A stretch of DNA of 41,774 nucleotides from Bacteroidota bacterium (GTDB taxonomy: Bacteria; Bacteroidota; Ignavibacteria; Tepidaquicellales; Tepidaquicellaceae): positions 44,942 to 86,715 of the forward strand of contig JAFDZR010000017.1 in assembly GCA_018266875.1 (NCBI GenBank), in the 5' to 3' direction. Positions 17,034 through 25,453 of the stretch are shown in pieces. Under the pieces are notes generated by a model. It searched no databases. It was not told where the DNA came from and saw nothing but the letters and a program-made list of their open reading frames with translations. Position 1 is the first letter of the stretch. Every line of letters begins with the position of its first letter. Both the position numbers and the translations under genes were made by a program.

Positions 17034-18947
17034 TTAAAATAAAAGCAGGTAAAGCAGAATTATAACAATACCGGCAACTGAAACTCCGGCATAATCCTGA
17101 ATTACTCCCGTCTGTATCTTTCTCCAGTCAAAACTGATATTTGAAACATATCTGGCAATGCCGTTAACTGCTCCGTCTATTATTTTAATATCAAAAATAT
17201 TCCACAGGAATTTTTCAGATGTTTTCTGAATGGGCTCTACTATCACTTTATCATAAGCTTCATCTACGTAATACTTATTTTCAAGGACTTTGTTAAATCC
17301 TTTATTTTCAGGGAATTCAGTTTTACTAGAATATTTTTTTATCGCAATTATTATAGTTGATACTGCAACAATAATTGAAGCTGCTATGATAATCAGCTCA
17401 GGTGTTACGGAATGTTCGGTTTGAGGGTGCAGAGTATCAAGGACCGCAGTTGCATTCGCAAATACAGGCTCAAGCCATTCCTTCAGGAACGTCGGAGCAT
17501 GGTAAAGACCGGGGAGTCCGATCACACCTCCGAAGAAAGAAAGAAATGCAAGAATTATCAAAGGTACCGTCATTGTAGCCGGTGACTCGTGAGGATGGAT
17601 TTTATTTTGATCATATCTCGGCTTTCCGTAAAACGTAAGGGAAACAAGTCTGAACATATAATATGAGGTCATTGCCGCTGCAATCAGCGCTAATACGAGC
17701 AATGGAATTCCATAAGTAAGATAAGTTTCAAAAATAATTACGTCCTTGCTGAAAAAACCGGAAAGGGGAGGAATGCCTGAAATTGCAAGAGATCCTATAA
17801 GAAATGTTACATACGTAATTTTCATTTTGGATTTCAAACCGCCCATGAACTTAATGTCCTGCTCTTCGTGCATTCCGTGAATAACAGATCCGCTGCCTAA
17901 GAATAAAAGACCTTTGAAAAATGCATGTGTTATAAGATGGAATATTGCGACCCAGAATGCGCCGCTTCCGATGGCAATGAACATAAATCCAAGCTGTGAC
18001 ACTGTTGAATATGCAAGTACTTTTTTAATGTCATCCTGTCTGAGAGCAATTGTAGCTGCAACGATTGATGTCACCAGTCCCACCGCAAAAACTATCTGGG
18101 ATGCAGTAGGTGACATTGCATACAGCAGTGAAGTCCTTGCAAGCAGATAAACACCTGCAGTAACCATTGTAGCGGCATGTATGAGAGCAGAAACCGGCGT
18201 TGGACCGGCCATTGCATCAGGAAGCCAGACATACAAAGGAATCTGAGCTGATTTTCCCGTAGCGCCGAGTAACAGCAAAAGCGCTATTGTGAGTAATAAA
18301 GTATCACCTACCGGAAATGAAGGAATTCCACTGAGAAATCTTGATACATCAAGCGTGTTAAAATTTGTAAAAATAAAAAACATTGCAAGCATGAATCCAA
18401 AGTCGCCGATCCTGTTCATAATAAAGGCTTTTTTGGCTGCGTCACCAGTGAACTTCTTTTCATACCAGAATCCTATGAGGAAATATGAACAAAGTCCGAC
18501 TCCTTCCCATCCGAGAAAAATAAGCAGGAGATTATCAGCAAGGACAAGATTAAGCATTGCGAATATAAACAGATTCAGATATGCAAAAAACTTTGCAAAT
18601 GCTCTGTCTCCGTGCATATATCCAATTGAATAAATGTGAATCAGAGTTCCGATTCCGGTGACAACAAGAACCATTGTAATGGAAAGGGGATCGATCAGAT
18701 ATGCAATGTTAACCGAAAAATTTCCCGCAGTGATCCATTGATAATATGTCAGAAGAATGCTCCTTGATTCCGGAGCCATTGATAGTAACTCAGTAAACTG
18801 AATTACCGCTATTATAAAAGGGATTAAAACTGCAAGAGTGGAGATTGTACCGATTAATTTCTCATTTCTGATCCTACTTCCCAGTAAACCATTTATCAGA
18901 AAGCCTGCAAACGGTAACAGAGTAACAAGATAGAATAAATCAGACAT
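17034..18947 (-). CDS. nuoL: NADH-quinone oxidoreductase subunit L
   Basis: NuoL is the large antiporter-like proton-pumping subunit at the distal end of the complex I membrane arm. The 637-residue product is strongly hydrophobic and has the expected 'LLIFLGWEGVGLCSYFLIGFW' (with the conserved helix-5 Glu), 'LYVWLPDAMAGPTPVSALIHAATMVTAG' region, 'FFKGLLFLGSGSVIHGMHEEQD', and the C-terminal lateral helix region. It starts 22 bases after nuoK. Unlike the usual nuoJKLMN order, nuoM and nuoN do not follow; the minus strand ends at a terminator. Confidence 0.96.
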   Translation of the reverse strand: MSDLFYLVTLLPFAGFLINGLLGSRIRNEKLIGTISTLAVLIPFIIAVIQFTELLSMAPESRSILLTYYQWITAGNFSVNIAYLIDPLSITMVLVVTGIGTLIHIYSIGYMHGDRAFAKFFAYLNLFIFAMLNLVLADNLLLIFLGWEGVGLCSYFLIGFWYEKKFTGDAAKKAFIMNRIGDFGFMLAMFFIFTNFNTLDVSRFLSGIPSFPVGDTLLLTIALLLLLGATGKSAQIPLYVWLPDAMAGPTPVSALIHAATMVTAGVYLLARTSLLYAMSPTASQIVFAVGLVTSIVAATIALRQDDIKKVLAYSTVSQLGFMFIAIGSGAFWVAIFHLITHAFFKGLLFLGSGSVIHGMHEEQDIKFMGGLKSKMKITYVTFLIGSLAISGIPPLSGFFSKDVIIFETYLTYGIPLLVLALIAAAMTSYYMFRLVSLTFYGKPRYDQNKIHPHESPATMTVPLIILAFLSFFGGVIGLPGLYHAPTFLKEWLEPVFANATAVLDTLHPQTEHSVTPELIIIAASIIVAVSTIIIAIKKYSSKTEFPENKGFNKVLENKYYVDEAYDKVIVEPIQKTSEKFLWNIFDIKIIDGAVNGIARYVSNISFDWRKIQTGVIQDYAGVSVAGIVIILLYLLLF

Positions 18948-18969
18948 TTAATTGATTAGATTTTAAATT

Positions 18970-19272
18970 TTACCATTTCAGAATATTGATCTCATCGATG
19001 TTCACAGATTCCTTGTTTCGGAACAATGAGATGATAATTGCAAGTCCGACAGCGGCTTCAGCAGCTGCAACAGTCATTACAATAAAAACAAATATCTGTC
19101 CGTTTATATTTCCCAAAAATGAAGAAAATGCTACAAGTGTCAGATTTATTGAATTAAGCATTAGCTCAATACACATAAAAATGATGATCGCATTTCTTCT
19201 TACAAGAACACCAATTACGCCAATGCTGAATAATACTGCACTGACCAGAAGATAATAATTAATTTCAATCAT
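18970..19272 (-). CDS. nuoK: NADH-quinone oxidoreductase subunit K
   Basis: NuoK is a three-helix proton-channel subunit of complex I, related to MrpC. The protein (100 residues from the ATG at 19272) has the three expected helices, the conserved Glu in '[19 protein letters not shown]', and '[21 protein letters not shown]' with the second conserved Glu. A TTG at 19281 would add three residues, but the ATG fits the family better. nuoJ is not upstream; the next gene upstream, after 199 bases, is an unrelated CMD-like gene. Thus nuoK-nuoL is an isolated pair. Confidence 0.95.
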   Translation of the reverse strand: MIEINYYLLVSAVLFSIGVIGVLVRRNAIIIFMCIELMLNSINLTLVAFSSFLGNINGQIFVFIVMTVAAAEAAVGLAIIISLFRNKESVNIDEINILKW

Positions 19273-19278
19273 AATGGA

Positions 19279-19286
19279 CAAAATTA
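19279..19286 (-). promoter_or_regulatory. Possible -7 box (TAnnTTTG type) of nuoK
   Basis: On the minus strand this reads TAATTTTG, matching the Bacteroidota -7 consensus and ending six bases before the nuoK ATG. No TTG at the right -33 spacing is seen. It supports nuoK-nuoL being its own transcription unit with a very short leader. Confidence 0.28.
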
Positions 19287-19480
19287 AATATTATAATCAT
19301 AAAATAAAACATACTTAGAACCTCTTAACCTGAAAATATTCTTAATGAATTTATGCAAGAAAATATAAAGAGAATTTTAAGAAGGGGAATTGAATGCATT
19401 TTTTTGTTTTGTCAGTAACCGGTTAACATCTATCTGACTTTACATAATATATATTATATAACAACTATTGACAATGTTAA

Positions 19481-20092
19481 TTACTTTTTTGAGATTTTAT
19501 TCAGGAGCTTTAGAGACTTTTTTATATTGGAACTGCCGGCTGTTCTGGTCAATGAAGTCAGAACACTTTTGATATCACTGAGATTTCCTCCTAGATTTAA
19601 GCAACCTTTTAAGTGCGAATGAAGCTGGTTCTCATAGAATCTTGTACACAGTACGGAAATGTTGATAAATTCTCGTTCAAGAAGATTAAGTCCTTTTCTT
19701 CCCATGACTTTACCATAGCCGTCTGTGATCATCCATTCCTTAAGGTCAGGACTGAGTTCATTAATATTAGATATTAACTTTTTAAAGTTATTTTTATAAA
19801 TTAATTTGCAGTTATGATTTCCGAGAATTCTAAGCAAGCTTATATTATGCCTGTAAACTCTTGGAGTATATTCAGGAAACAGATTTGAAAATAATTTCAG
19901 GGATTCTATTGCAGCCGGAAATCCACAGAATAAATGAGACTGCAGAATTGCTTCATAAATTTTATCCGGATCAAGATTTGATTTCTTAGCCCGCTTCAGA
20001 GCTGTTTCGGTCGATTTTAAATTATCCGAAGCAATGCATGAAGCAAGCATACTGATCAATGTAACTTCTTCGGTTGTATAATAATATTTCAT
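19481..20092 (-). CDS. Carboxymuconolactone decarboxylase (CMD)-like protein
   Basis: The 203-residue helical protein has two halves resembling the CMD/AhpD fold. The first has 'YEAILQSHLFCGFPAAIESLKLF' (about residues 43-68), and the second 'INISVLCTRFYENQLHSHLKGCLNLGGNLSDI' (about 143-174), which is the typical CMD helix-turn segment. The CxxC redox pair of AhpD is absent: the equivalent site reads 'LHSHLKG'. It is therefore not an AhpD peroxidase; activity is unknown. Its ATG is 5 bases from the TTG of the divergent lptF/G-type gene. The 199-base stretch between it and nuoK shows nothing else. Confidence 0.7.
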   Translation of the reverse strand: MKYYYTTEEVTLISMLASCIASDNLKSTETALKRAKKSNLDPDKIYEAILQSHLFCGFPAAIESLKLFSNLFPEYTPRVYRHNISLLRILGNHNCKLIYKNNFKKLISNINELSPDLKEWMITDGYGKVMGRKGLNLLEREFINISVLCTRFYENQLHSHLKGCLNLGGNLSDIKSVLTSLTRTAGSSNIKKSLKLLNKISKK

Positions 20093-20097
20093 AATAA

Positions 20098-21210
20098 TTG
20101 AAAATACTTGATTTTTATTTATTAAAACAGTTTGTCAGAAATTTTCTGTTCGGACTTTTATGTTTTGTGCTGATCTTTATTCTTGTGGATCTTTTTGAAA
20201 ACATAGATAAGTTTATAGATAAAAATTTAACTAACGGACTTATCATTCAGTATTATATATATTTTATACCCGAAATACTAAAGCTTATTACACCTGTCAG
20301 CATGCTGCTGGCTACTTTATTCACTTTCAGCCGTTTCAACAATTACTCTGAAATGACAGCAGTAAATTCTGCCGGAATAAGTTTATACAGATTTTCAGTT
20401 CCCCTGCTTCTCTTCGGCATGCTGATAACAATGCTGTCATTTTATTTCAACGGATGGCTGGTTCCCCGCTTCAATTCTGAAAAATTAAAGATCGAAAGAA
20501 ACTACCTCGGTAAAAATGTCATCCCCGGGGTAATATCAAATTTACACTTTCAGGATTCCGAGAACAAAATTATTGCCATCGGAAGCTACAATGAAAATGA
20601 AAAGACCGCTTACAATGTCTCAATAAATATATTCAGCAAAACTTTGCCTTCGGATTTACAATTCAGGTATGATGTAAAAATAATGAAATGGGATTCAATA
20701 AAAAATGACTGGAAACTTATCGGAGTTCTTGAAAGAAGATTTGATTCTACAAATTCCGAAACTCTGATAAATACTGACACATCTTTTTCATCTGATATTG
20801 CTGAAATTGGAAAGCTTTACTTCTCCCCTTCCCAGATCGTGAAAAGTCAGCTTAAAGCAGACGAACTGAAACTGGAAGACCTGAAAGATCACATTGATCT
20901 GATGGAATCCAGCGGGCAGGTTGTAGACAGGGAAAAAGTGGATTATTACTCCAAGATATCATTCCCCTTTTCCAACATAATTGTAATACTTTTCGGAATT
21001 TCAATAAGCACAAACAAACGCAGAAGCGGAACAGCGGTTCAGTTTGGGATCAGTATACTGGTAACATTCATTTATCTTGGATTTCTTAAAGTCTCGCAGA
21101 CATTCGGATATAACGGTGATCTCGATCCTGTGCTGACAGCCTGGCTTGCAAATATTCTTTTCTTTTTGTTAGCAGCCGTTAACCTGATCAGAATGAATTT
21201 CCTTAAATAA
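20098..21210 (+). CDS. LptF/LptG-family lipopolysaccharide transport permease
   Basis: LptF and LptG are the inner-membrane permeases of the LptB2FG ABC transporter, which extracts LPS from the inner membrane. This 370-residue YjgP/YjgQ-family protein has the N-terminal 'MKILDFYLLKQFVRNFL', helices at about residues 12-32, 55-77 and 100-122, a periplasmic beta-jellyroll domain (about 125-285), and three C-terminal helices beginning 'FPFSNIIVILFGISIS'. Which paralogue it represents cannot be settled. Start is TTG at 20098; there is no ATG that preserves the family N-terminus. It begins 5 bases from the divergent CMD-like start, so its promoter must lie inside that gene. Confidence 0.88.
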   Translation: MKILDFYLLKQFVRNFLFGLLCFVLIFILVDLFENIDKFIDKNLTNGLIIQYYIYFIPEILKLITPVSMLLATLFTFSRFNNYSEMTAVNSAGISLYRFSVPLLLFGMLITMLSFYFNGWLVPRFNSEKLKIERNYLGKNVIPGVISNLHFQDSENKIIAIGSYNENEKTAYNVSINIFSKTLPSDLQFRYDVKIMKWDSIKNDWKLIGVLERRFDSTNSETLINTDTSFSSDIAEIGKLYFSPSQIVKSQLKADELKLEDLKDHIDLMESSGQVVDREKVDYYSKISFPFSNIIVILFGISISTNKRRSGTAVQFGISILVTFIYLGFLKVSQTFGYNGDLDPVLTAWLANILFFLLAAVNLIRMNFLK

Positions 21211-21218
21211 AATCCTTA

Positions 21219-21566
21219 TCAGTTAATTTTTTCCTCTTTCGGCGGCACCGGCAGATGGAATCCCATTCCCTGATTATTTGTATCCTGATGGACAGTGATC
21301 TCACCGAAATCATTTTCGAACCTGCCGATGTTTTCTTTCAGGGCATTAAAGAAAAGTTTTGTATGCTGAGGAGTCATTATTATCCTGGAATGAACTTTAG
21401 CTTTTGGTACACCCGGAAAAATACGTGTAAAGTCAATAATAAATTCAGCCGGAGAGTGAGATATAATAGCTAAATTTGAATATATACCTTCGGCTTCTTT
21501 TTCACCAAGTTCAATATTAATCTGCTGCGGCTGATTTTTTGTATCGTTATTGTTTTTATTATCCAT
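21219..21566 (-). CDS. DUF3467 protein
   Basis: The 115-residue cytoplasmic protein has the DUF3467 pattern: 'EGIYSNLAIISHSPAEFIIDFTRIFPG', then 'KVHSRIIMTPQHTKLFFNALKENI', and a polar C-terminal tail. The family is widespread and functionally uncharacterised. The first 20 residues are Asn/Gln-rich and probably disordered. It converges on the LptF/G gene with only 8 bases between stops and no hairpin. Upstream lies the 537-base non-coding gap. Confidence 0.85.
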   Translation of the reverse strand: MDNKNNNDTKNQPQQINIELGEKEAEGIYSNLAIISHSPAEFIIDFTRIFPGVPKAKVHSRIIMTPQHTKLFFNALKENIGRFENDFGEITVHQDTNNQGMGFHLPVPPKEEKIN

Positions 21567-21790
21567 TTTATTTTATAGGTTTATGCATTTTGAATAAAAT
21601 ATATTTTTAATTTATTAAATTCAAAGTATTACATAAAGGAATTCGGGAATTTAAAACCCGATTGATTTTATTCATACAATCAGATCTGTCCAATATAAAT
21701 TTATTTCTTTCAAAAAATATTTATTCATAAACAGATTCGAACTGTTTCTTATTTTTTTTGAACTGCCCGCCTGTAAATTATTGCCGCTAA

Positions 21791-21887
21791 GAATTCGTAA
21801 TAAATTGCATCAATAAAATTTACCTGTCAGGGAAATTTGCGAAGTAAATTTTGAGTTGGAAATTTTATAGTAATTTATTACGAATTT
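21791..21887. repeat. Nested inverted-repeat structure
   Basis: The outer arms 21792-21806 and 21872-21886 are a perfect 15-bp inverted repeat (aattcgtaataaatt and its complement), 65 bases apart. Inside, 21813-21820 pairs with 21861-21868 (8 bp), while an alternative pairing joins 21815-21823 with 21844-21852 (9 bp). The alternatives are mutually exclusive, as in a switchable RNA structure or a small mobile-element relic (MITE-like). No target-site duplication was evident. Confidence 0.6.
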
Positions 21888-21932
21888 AAACAATTATTCA
21901 TCCCTAGTTCTCGGGACGACTTTTCTTTGGTA

Positions 21933-22008
21933 CTTTTTTTTGGTCGTACGAAAGAAAGTACGTTTACTCCGGTAAATTTTTATTCCTTAAACTAAACGTA
22001 TTGGACAC
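21933..22008. repeat. Dispersed intergenic hairpin repeat, copy B
   Basis: The stem is 21931-21942 with 21949-21960, pairing over 12 positions, two of them G-T wobbles, around the loop gtcgta. The following sequence to 22008 matches copy A at 1-75. It lies 95 bases before the PfkB gene. Confidence 0.7.
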
Positions 22009-22103
22009 AATTGCTTACAATACAGAAGTAAGCAATATTATATTCTTGAATAAGGAATTCATTATAATTAATTTAAAGATTATAAAAATAAAATGATTAT
22101 ATA

Positions 22104-23024
22104 ATGAGTTTACTGGTTATCGGTTCACTTGCTCTTGATACAATAGAAACGCCGTTCGGCAAAGCAGAAAGAACTCTCGGAGGATCAGCAACATTTATAT
22201 CCACTTCAGCAAGTTATTTTTTAAAACCCGTCAGATTAGTCGGAATTGTCGGATATGATTTCCCGAAAGAAGAGATCGATTTCCTCGAATCAAAAGGCAT
22301 AGACATTTCAGGCCTGGAGATCTCACAGACTTTAAAGACATTTCACTGGCACGGAAAATACGATTTTGACCTGAATACAAGGGAGTCAATAGTAACAGAA
22401 CTTAATGCATTTGAAAAATTCGATCCGGTAATTTCGGAAAAGTTCAGGGACAGCGAATATGTATGCCTTGGAAATCTTCATCCCTCAATTCAAAAAAAAG
22501 TTATAAGTCAGATTGATAAACCCAAATTAGTCATGTGTGATACAATGAATTTCTGGATAGAAGGAGCACTTAAAGAATTAGTTGAAATTCTAAAACTGGT
22601 TAATCTTCTTGTGATTAATGACAGTGAAGCCAGGGAATTGACTAAGGAATTCAATCTTGTTGCTGCCGCGCGGAAAATCATGAAAATGGGTCCTGAGATC
22701 CTGATCATTAAAAAAGGTGAACATGGAGCTCTGTTGTTTACAAATGATTCGATTTTTTCTGCTCCTGCCTACCCTCTTGAAGAAGTATTTGATCCAACCG
22801 GTGCAGGCGATACATTTGCAGGAGGACTGATGGGCTGGATTGCGAAGACACAGGACCTTAGTACTGAAAATCTGAAACTGGCTGTCATTTACGGAAGTAC
22901 AATGGCTTCTCTTGCAGTTGAAAAATTTTCTCTTGACGGAATAAGGAATCTCAGCAATGATATCATAATGAAAAGATTCTCAGAGTTTAAAAAATTAACT
23001 TTTTTTAAAGAAGAAAGTTTGTAA
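22104..23024 (+). CDS. PfkB-family carbohydrate or nucleoside kinase
   Basis: This 306-residue ribokinase-fold protein has the N-terminal glycine signature 'LGGSATFIST' and the C-terminal ATP/anion-hole motif 'DPTGAGDTFAGG', with Asp236 as the likely catalytic base. The intermediate segments 'VGIVGYDFP' and 'LLVINDSEARELT' are also typical of the family. The substrate (sugar, nucleoside or sugar phosphate) cannot be told from sequence. It is followed after 36 bases by recO, whose possible promoter overlaps this gene's stop codon. Confidence 0.85.
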   Translation: MSLLVIGSLALDTIETPFGKAERTLGGSATFISTSASYFLKPVRLVGIVGYDFPKEEIDFLESKGIDISGLEISQTLKTFHWHGKYDFDLNTRESIVTELNAFEKFDPVISEKFRDSEYVCLGNLHPSIQKKVISQIDKPKLVMCDTMNFWIEGALKELVEILKLVNLLVINDSEARELTKEFNLVAAARKIMKMGPEILIIKKGEHGALLFTNDSIFSAPAYPLEEVFDPTGAGDTFAGGLMGWIAKTQDLSTENLKLAVIYGSTMASLAVEKFSLDGIRNLSNDIIMKRFSEFKKLTFFKEESL

Positions 23025-23060
23025 TTTTGAAACACGTTTAATTATAAAACGTAAGTTACC

Positions 23061-23768
23061 ATGGCAGTTCTAAAGACTGATGTATTAGTATTGAAAACCA
23101 TAAAGTTTGGTGACTCAAGTAAAATAGTGACTTTGTATTCTAAGGATCTGGGAAAACTAAAGGCAATCGTTAAAGGAGCCCGGAATTATAAATCAGGTTT
23201 ATCGGGTAAATTTCAACCGCTTAATTATCTTTCAGTTATTTTGTATTTTAAAGTGAACCGGGATATACAGAATATTTCAAAAGCTGAATTTTTAAATTCC
23301 TATAAAAATCTCTTAAAGGATTTCAATAAGTTACAGACTGCGCTTAAGATACTTGAAATAATCAACAGATCTCTGCCTGATCTGGATCCCAATCCTCCCC
23401 TGTTTGACATTGTAAGTGACAGCTTTTCTGCAATTGACAATTCAGATTCAGAAGAAGATCTAATACTGCTTAATTTTCAGATTGAATTTTTAAGGCTCTC
23501 CGGAATGTTACCTGACCTTGCGGATAATCCTGATAATTTGGAAACTTTAAAAACCAATAGCGAATTTAACCTTAACGAAAACGATATAGAGTTTCTACTA
23601 AAAATGTCAGAGAGAAAAACCGGGAACAGTTTCGGTATAAATAAAAAAGAAAGTTATAATGTTACAAAAATTTCAGAGTGTTTTACAAACTACATCATAA
23701 ATCATAATTCGTCAAGAATTATTTTTAAGTCAGACAAAGTTTTCAGGGAAATAAACAAATTGAATTAA
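23061..23768 (+). CDS. recO: DNA repair protein RecO
   Basis: RecO anneals single strands and, with RecR, loads RecA onto SSB-coated DNA in the RecFOR pathway. The 235-residue protein has the N-terminal OB-fold, 'VLKTIKFGDSSKIVTLYSKDLGKLKAIVKGARN', followed by 'FQPLNYLSVILYFK', and a helical C-terminal domain. The zinc-finger cysteines found in some RecO proteins are absent, as in several lineages. A TAATTTTG sequence at 23022-23029 could be a promoter, leaving about 30 bases of leader. It lies between the PfkB kinase and htrA. Confidence 0.88.
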   Translation: MAVLKTDVLVLKTIKFGDSSKIVTLYSKDLGKLKAIVKGARNYKSGLSGKFQPLNYLSVILYFKVNRDIQNISKAEFLNSYKNLLKDFNKLQTALKILEIINRSLPDLDPNPPLFDIVSDSFSAIDNSDSEEDLILLNFQIEFLRLSGMLPDLADNPDNLETLKTNSEFNLNENDIEFLLKMSERKTGNSFGINKKESYNVTKISECFTNYIINHNSSRIIFKSDKVFREINKLN

Positions 23769-23815
23769 TCAGAATGAAAGAAACTTTTTTTTATATTAAA
23801 TAAAAAAATTTAAAC

Positions 23816-23821
23816 AAGGAG
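23816..23821 (+). promoter_or_regulatory. Shine-Dalgarno sequence of the HtrA gene
   Basis: AAGGAG lies 10 bases before the ATG at 23832. It stands out because most genes in this window lack a recognisable Shine-Dalgarno site. It supports the chosen start and suggests strong translation of the protease. Confidence 0.6.
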
Positions 23822-23831
23822 CAAAAAAACT

Positions 23832-25340
23832 ATGTCAAAAAAATCAATTATATTTGCAGGTCTGCTGGTAGTGTTAGCACTGTCATTCGGAGGATTGCTG
23901 ATAGCTAATTTCGGCAATGTAAAACAGATCATCGCAAGTTCACAGATAGAATTCAAAACCACTCCTCCGATACAGAACGTCAGTCCGGAAATTAAAAATT
24001 TAAATGAAGCTTTTGTTCAGATCGCTAAATCTGTGACTCCCGCTGTTGCATATATCGAGGTTACAACCGGTCAGCCGGAAAAAAGCGAGCAGAATCCGGG
24101 CTTTCAAATGCCTTTCGATTTCGGACCGGATTTCAAAATGCCTGAAGAAGGACCTTCCAGAGGCAGCGGTTCAGGAATTATAATCAGTAATGACGGATAT
24201 ATCCTGACAAACAATCATGTTATCAAGAATGCAAAAGAAAATGGAATAAAAGTTGTGCTTACAGATAAAAGAGAATTCAATGCAAAATTAATAGGAGTTG
24301 ATCCCAATACTGACGTGGCAGTCATTAAAATTGAAGCAGGTGATCTCCAGGTCGCTTCCATTGGAAACTCTGATGATGTTCAGGTTGGTCAGTGGGTTGT
24401 AGCGATCGGCAATCCTCTTGGTCTTAACAGCACTGTAACCGCAGGTATAGTATCCGCATTAGGAAGAAATATCCAAATGGGAGGTGACAGTTATGCAATC
24501 AATAATTTCATACAGACTGATGCAGCAATAAATCCGGGCAACAGCGGCGGTGCTCTGGTAGATATAAACGGATCAGTTATTGGAATCAATACCGCAATAA
24601 AAACAACTAACGGTTATTATCAGGGTTATGGATTTGCAATACCGATAAACCTGGCTAAAATTGTCGCAACGGAATTAATTAAAAACGGAAAAATTTCACG
24701 TGGTTATATTGGTGTTTCAATCAAAGACGTGGATATTAAAGAAGCAAAAGGTCTTGGACTGGATAAAGCCAGAGGAGTCCTTATACAGGATGTCCTTGCA
24801 GGCGGAGCCGGTGATGACGCCGGATTGAAAGTCGGTGACGTTATTCTTTCCGTTGACAATAAAGAAGTAAATGCTGCAAATGAACTTCAGACTATAATCG
24901 GAACTCACAGTCCCGGTGATGTAGTCGATCTGAAATTATTCAGAGACGGCAAAGAAATGGAAAAGCAGGTAACTCTGAAGCCAAGAAATGAAAACACTAA
25001 TCAGTCAACTCAGAATACTACTCCTAAAGAAGAATCATCTGATCTGAATTCCAAAAGCTATGAATCGATCGGAATGACGGTTACTGATCTTAGCAGCCAG
25101 ATGAAAAGCAAATATTCAGTTGAAAGCGGAGTGTATATTCAGTCAGTAAAGCAATTTTCTGAAGCTTTTGACAGAGGTCTGCGGGAAGGACTGGTGATTA
25201 TTGAAGCTGATAAAAAAGAAATAAGCAGCGTTGATGATCTGAACAGAATCTTGAACGGCAAATCAAAAGGAGATATCGTTGTATTTAAGGTAAAATCACC
25301 TGATGGTCTTATCAGACTGGTTGCAGTTGAAATGGAATAA
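23832..25340 (+). CDS. HtrA/DegP-type periplasmic serine protease with two PDZ domains
   Basis: This envelope protease/chaperone degrades misfolded proteins. The 502-residue product has an N-terminal membrane or signal segment (residues 5-27), a trypsin-like domain with catalytic triad His129 ('LTNNHV'), Asp161 ('NTDVAV') and Ser238 ('NPGNSGGAL'), then PDZ1 (about 285-375) and PDZ2 (about 410-500) after a Thr/Asn/Gln-rich linker. The glycine-rich 'SRGSGSGIII' strand before the His is typical. It has a strong Shine-Dalgarno and ends at an intrinsic terminator, so it is probably its own transcription unit. Confidence 0.95.
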   Translation: MSKKSIIFAGLLVVLALSFGGLLIANFGNVKQIIASSQIEFKTTPPIQNVSPEIKNLNEAFVQIAKSVTPAVAYIEVTTGQPEKSEQNPGFQMPFDFGPDFKMPEEGPSRGSGSGIIISNDGYILTNNHVIKNAKENGIKVVLTDKREFNAKLIGVDPNTDVAVIKIEAGDLQVASIGNSDDVQVGQWVVAIGNPLGLNSTVTAGIVSALGRNIQMGGDSYAINNFIQTDAAINPGNSGGALVDINGSVIGINTAIKTTNGYYQGYGFAIPINLAKIVATELIKNGKISRGYIGVSIKDVDIKEAKGLGLDKARGVLIQDVLAGGAGDDAGLKVGDVILSVDNKEVNAANELQTIIGTHSPGDVVDLKLFRDGKEMEKQVTLKPRNENTNQSTQNTTPKEESSDLNSKSYESIGMTVTDLSSQMKSKYSVESGVYIQSVKQFSEAFDRGLREGLVIIEADKKEISSVDDLNRILNGKSKGDIVVFKVKSPDGLIRLVAVEME

Positions 25341-25347
25341 ATTTTTC

Positions 25348-25380
25348 AAAGTTCCGGAAAACCAGTTTTTCCGGAACTTT
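25348..25380 (+). terminator. Intrinsic terminator of the HtrA gene
   Basis: Arms 25348-25361 and 25367-25380 form a perfect 14-bp stem (aaagttccggaaaa and its complement) around a 5-base loop. A T-rich stretch (tctttt) follows. It lies 7 bases after the stop codon. Confidence 0.9.
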
Positions 25381-25436
25381 TCTTTTATATGACAGTTATA
25401 TTATTTACAGTTATTGATTCTTAATATTAATTTGTT

Positions 25437-25444
25437 TAAATTTG
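25437..25444 (+). promoter_or_regulatory. Possible Bacteroidota-type promoter of the small T9SS gene
   Basis: TAAATTTG matches the TAnnTTTG -7 consensus, and a TTG at 25414-25416 is 20 bases upstream, the canonical -33 spacing. The predicted transcript would start around 25448, some 6 bases before the ATG at 25454. It is the best-spaced promoter of this type in the window. Confidence 0.4.
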
Positions 25445-25453
25445 TATAGAATT

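Larger units (their letters stand above)
21567..22103. other. 537-base non-coding gap with nested inverted repeats and a dispersed repeat
   Basis: No protein-like frame or known RNA is recognised. It contains a nested inverted-repeat structure (21791-21887) and copy B of the dispersed hairpin repeat (21933-22008), each listed separately. The remainder is AT-rich. Promoters for the divergent DUF3467 gene and for the PfkB gene should lie here. Confidence 0.55.

Noticed and set aside
19481..20092. AhpD peroxidase
   Set aside because: The CMD-like fold is visible but the redox CxxC is missing, so only the broad family is claimed.
21900..22008. Insertion-sequence end
   Set aside because: No transposase, no target duplication and no second terminal repeat nearby; it is better described as a dispersed hairpin repeat.
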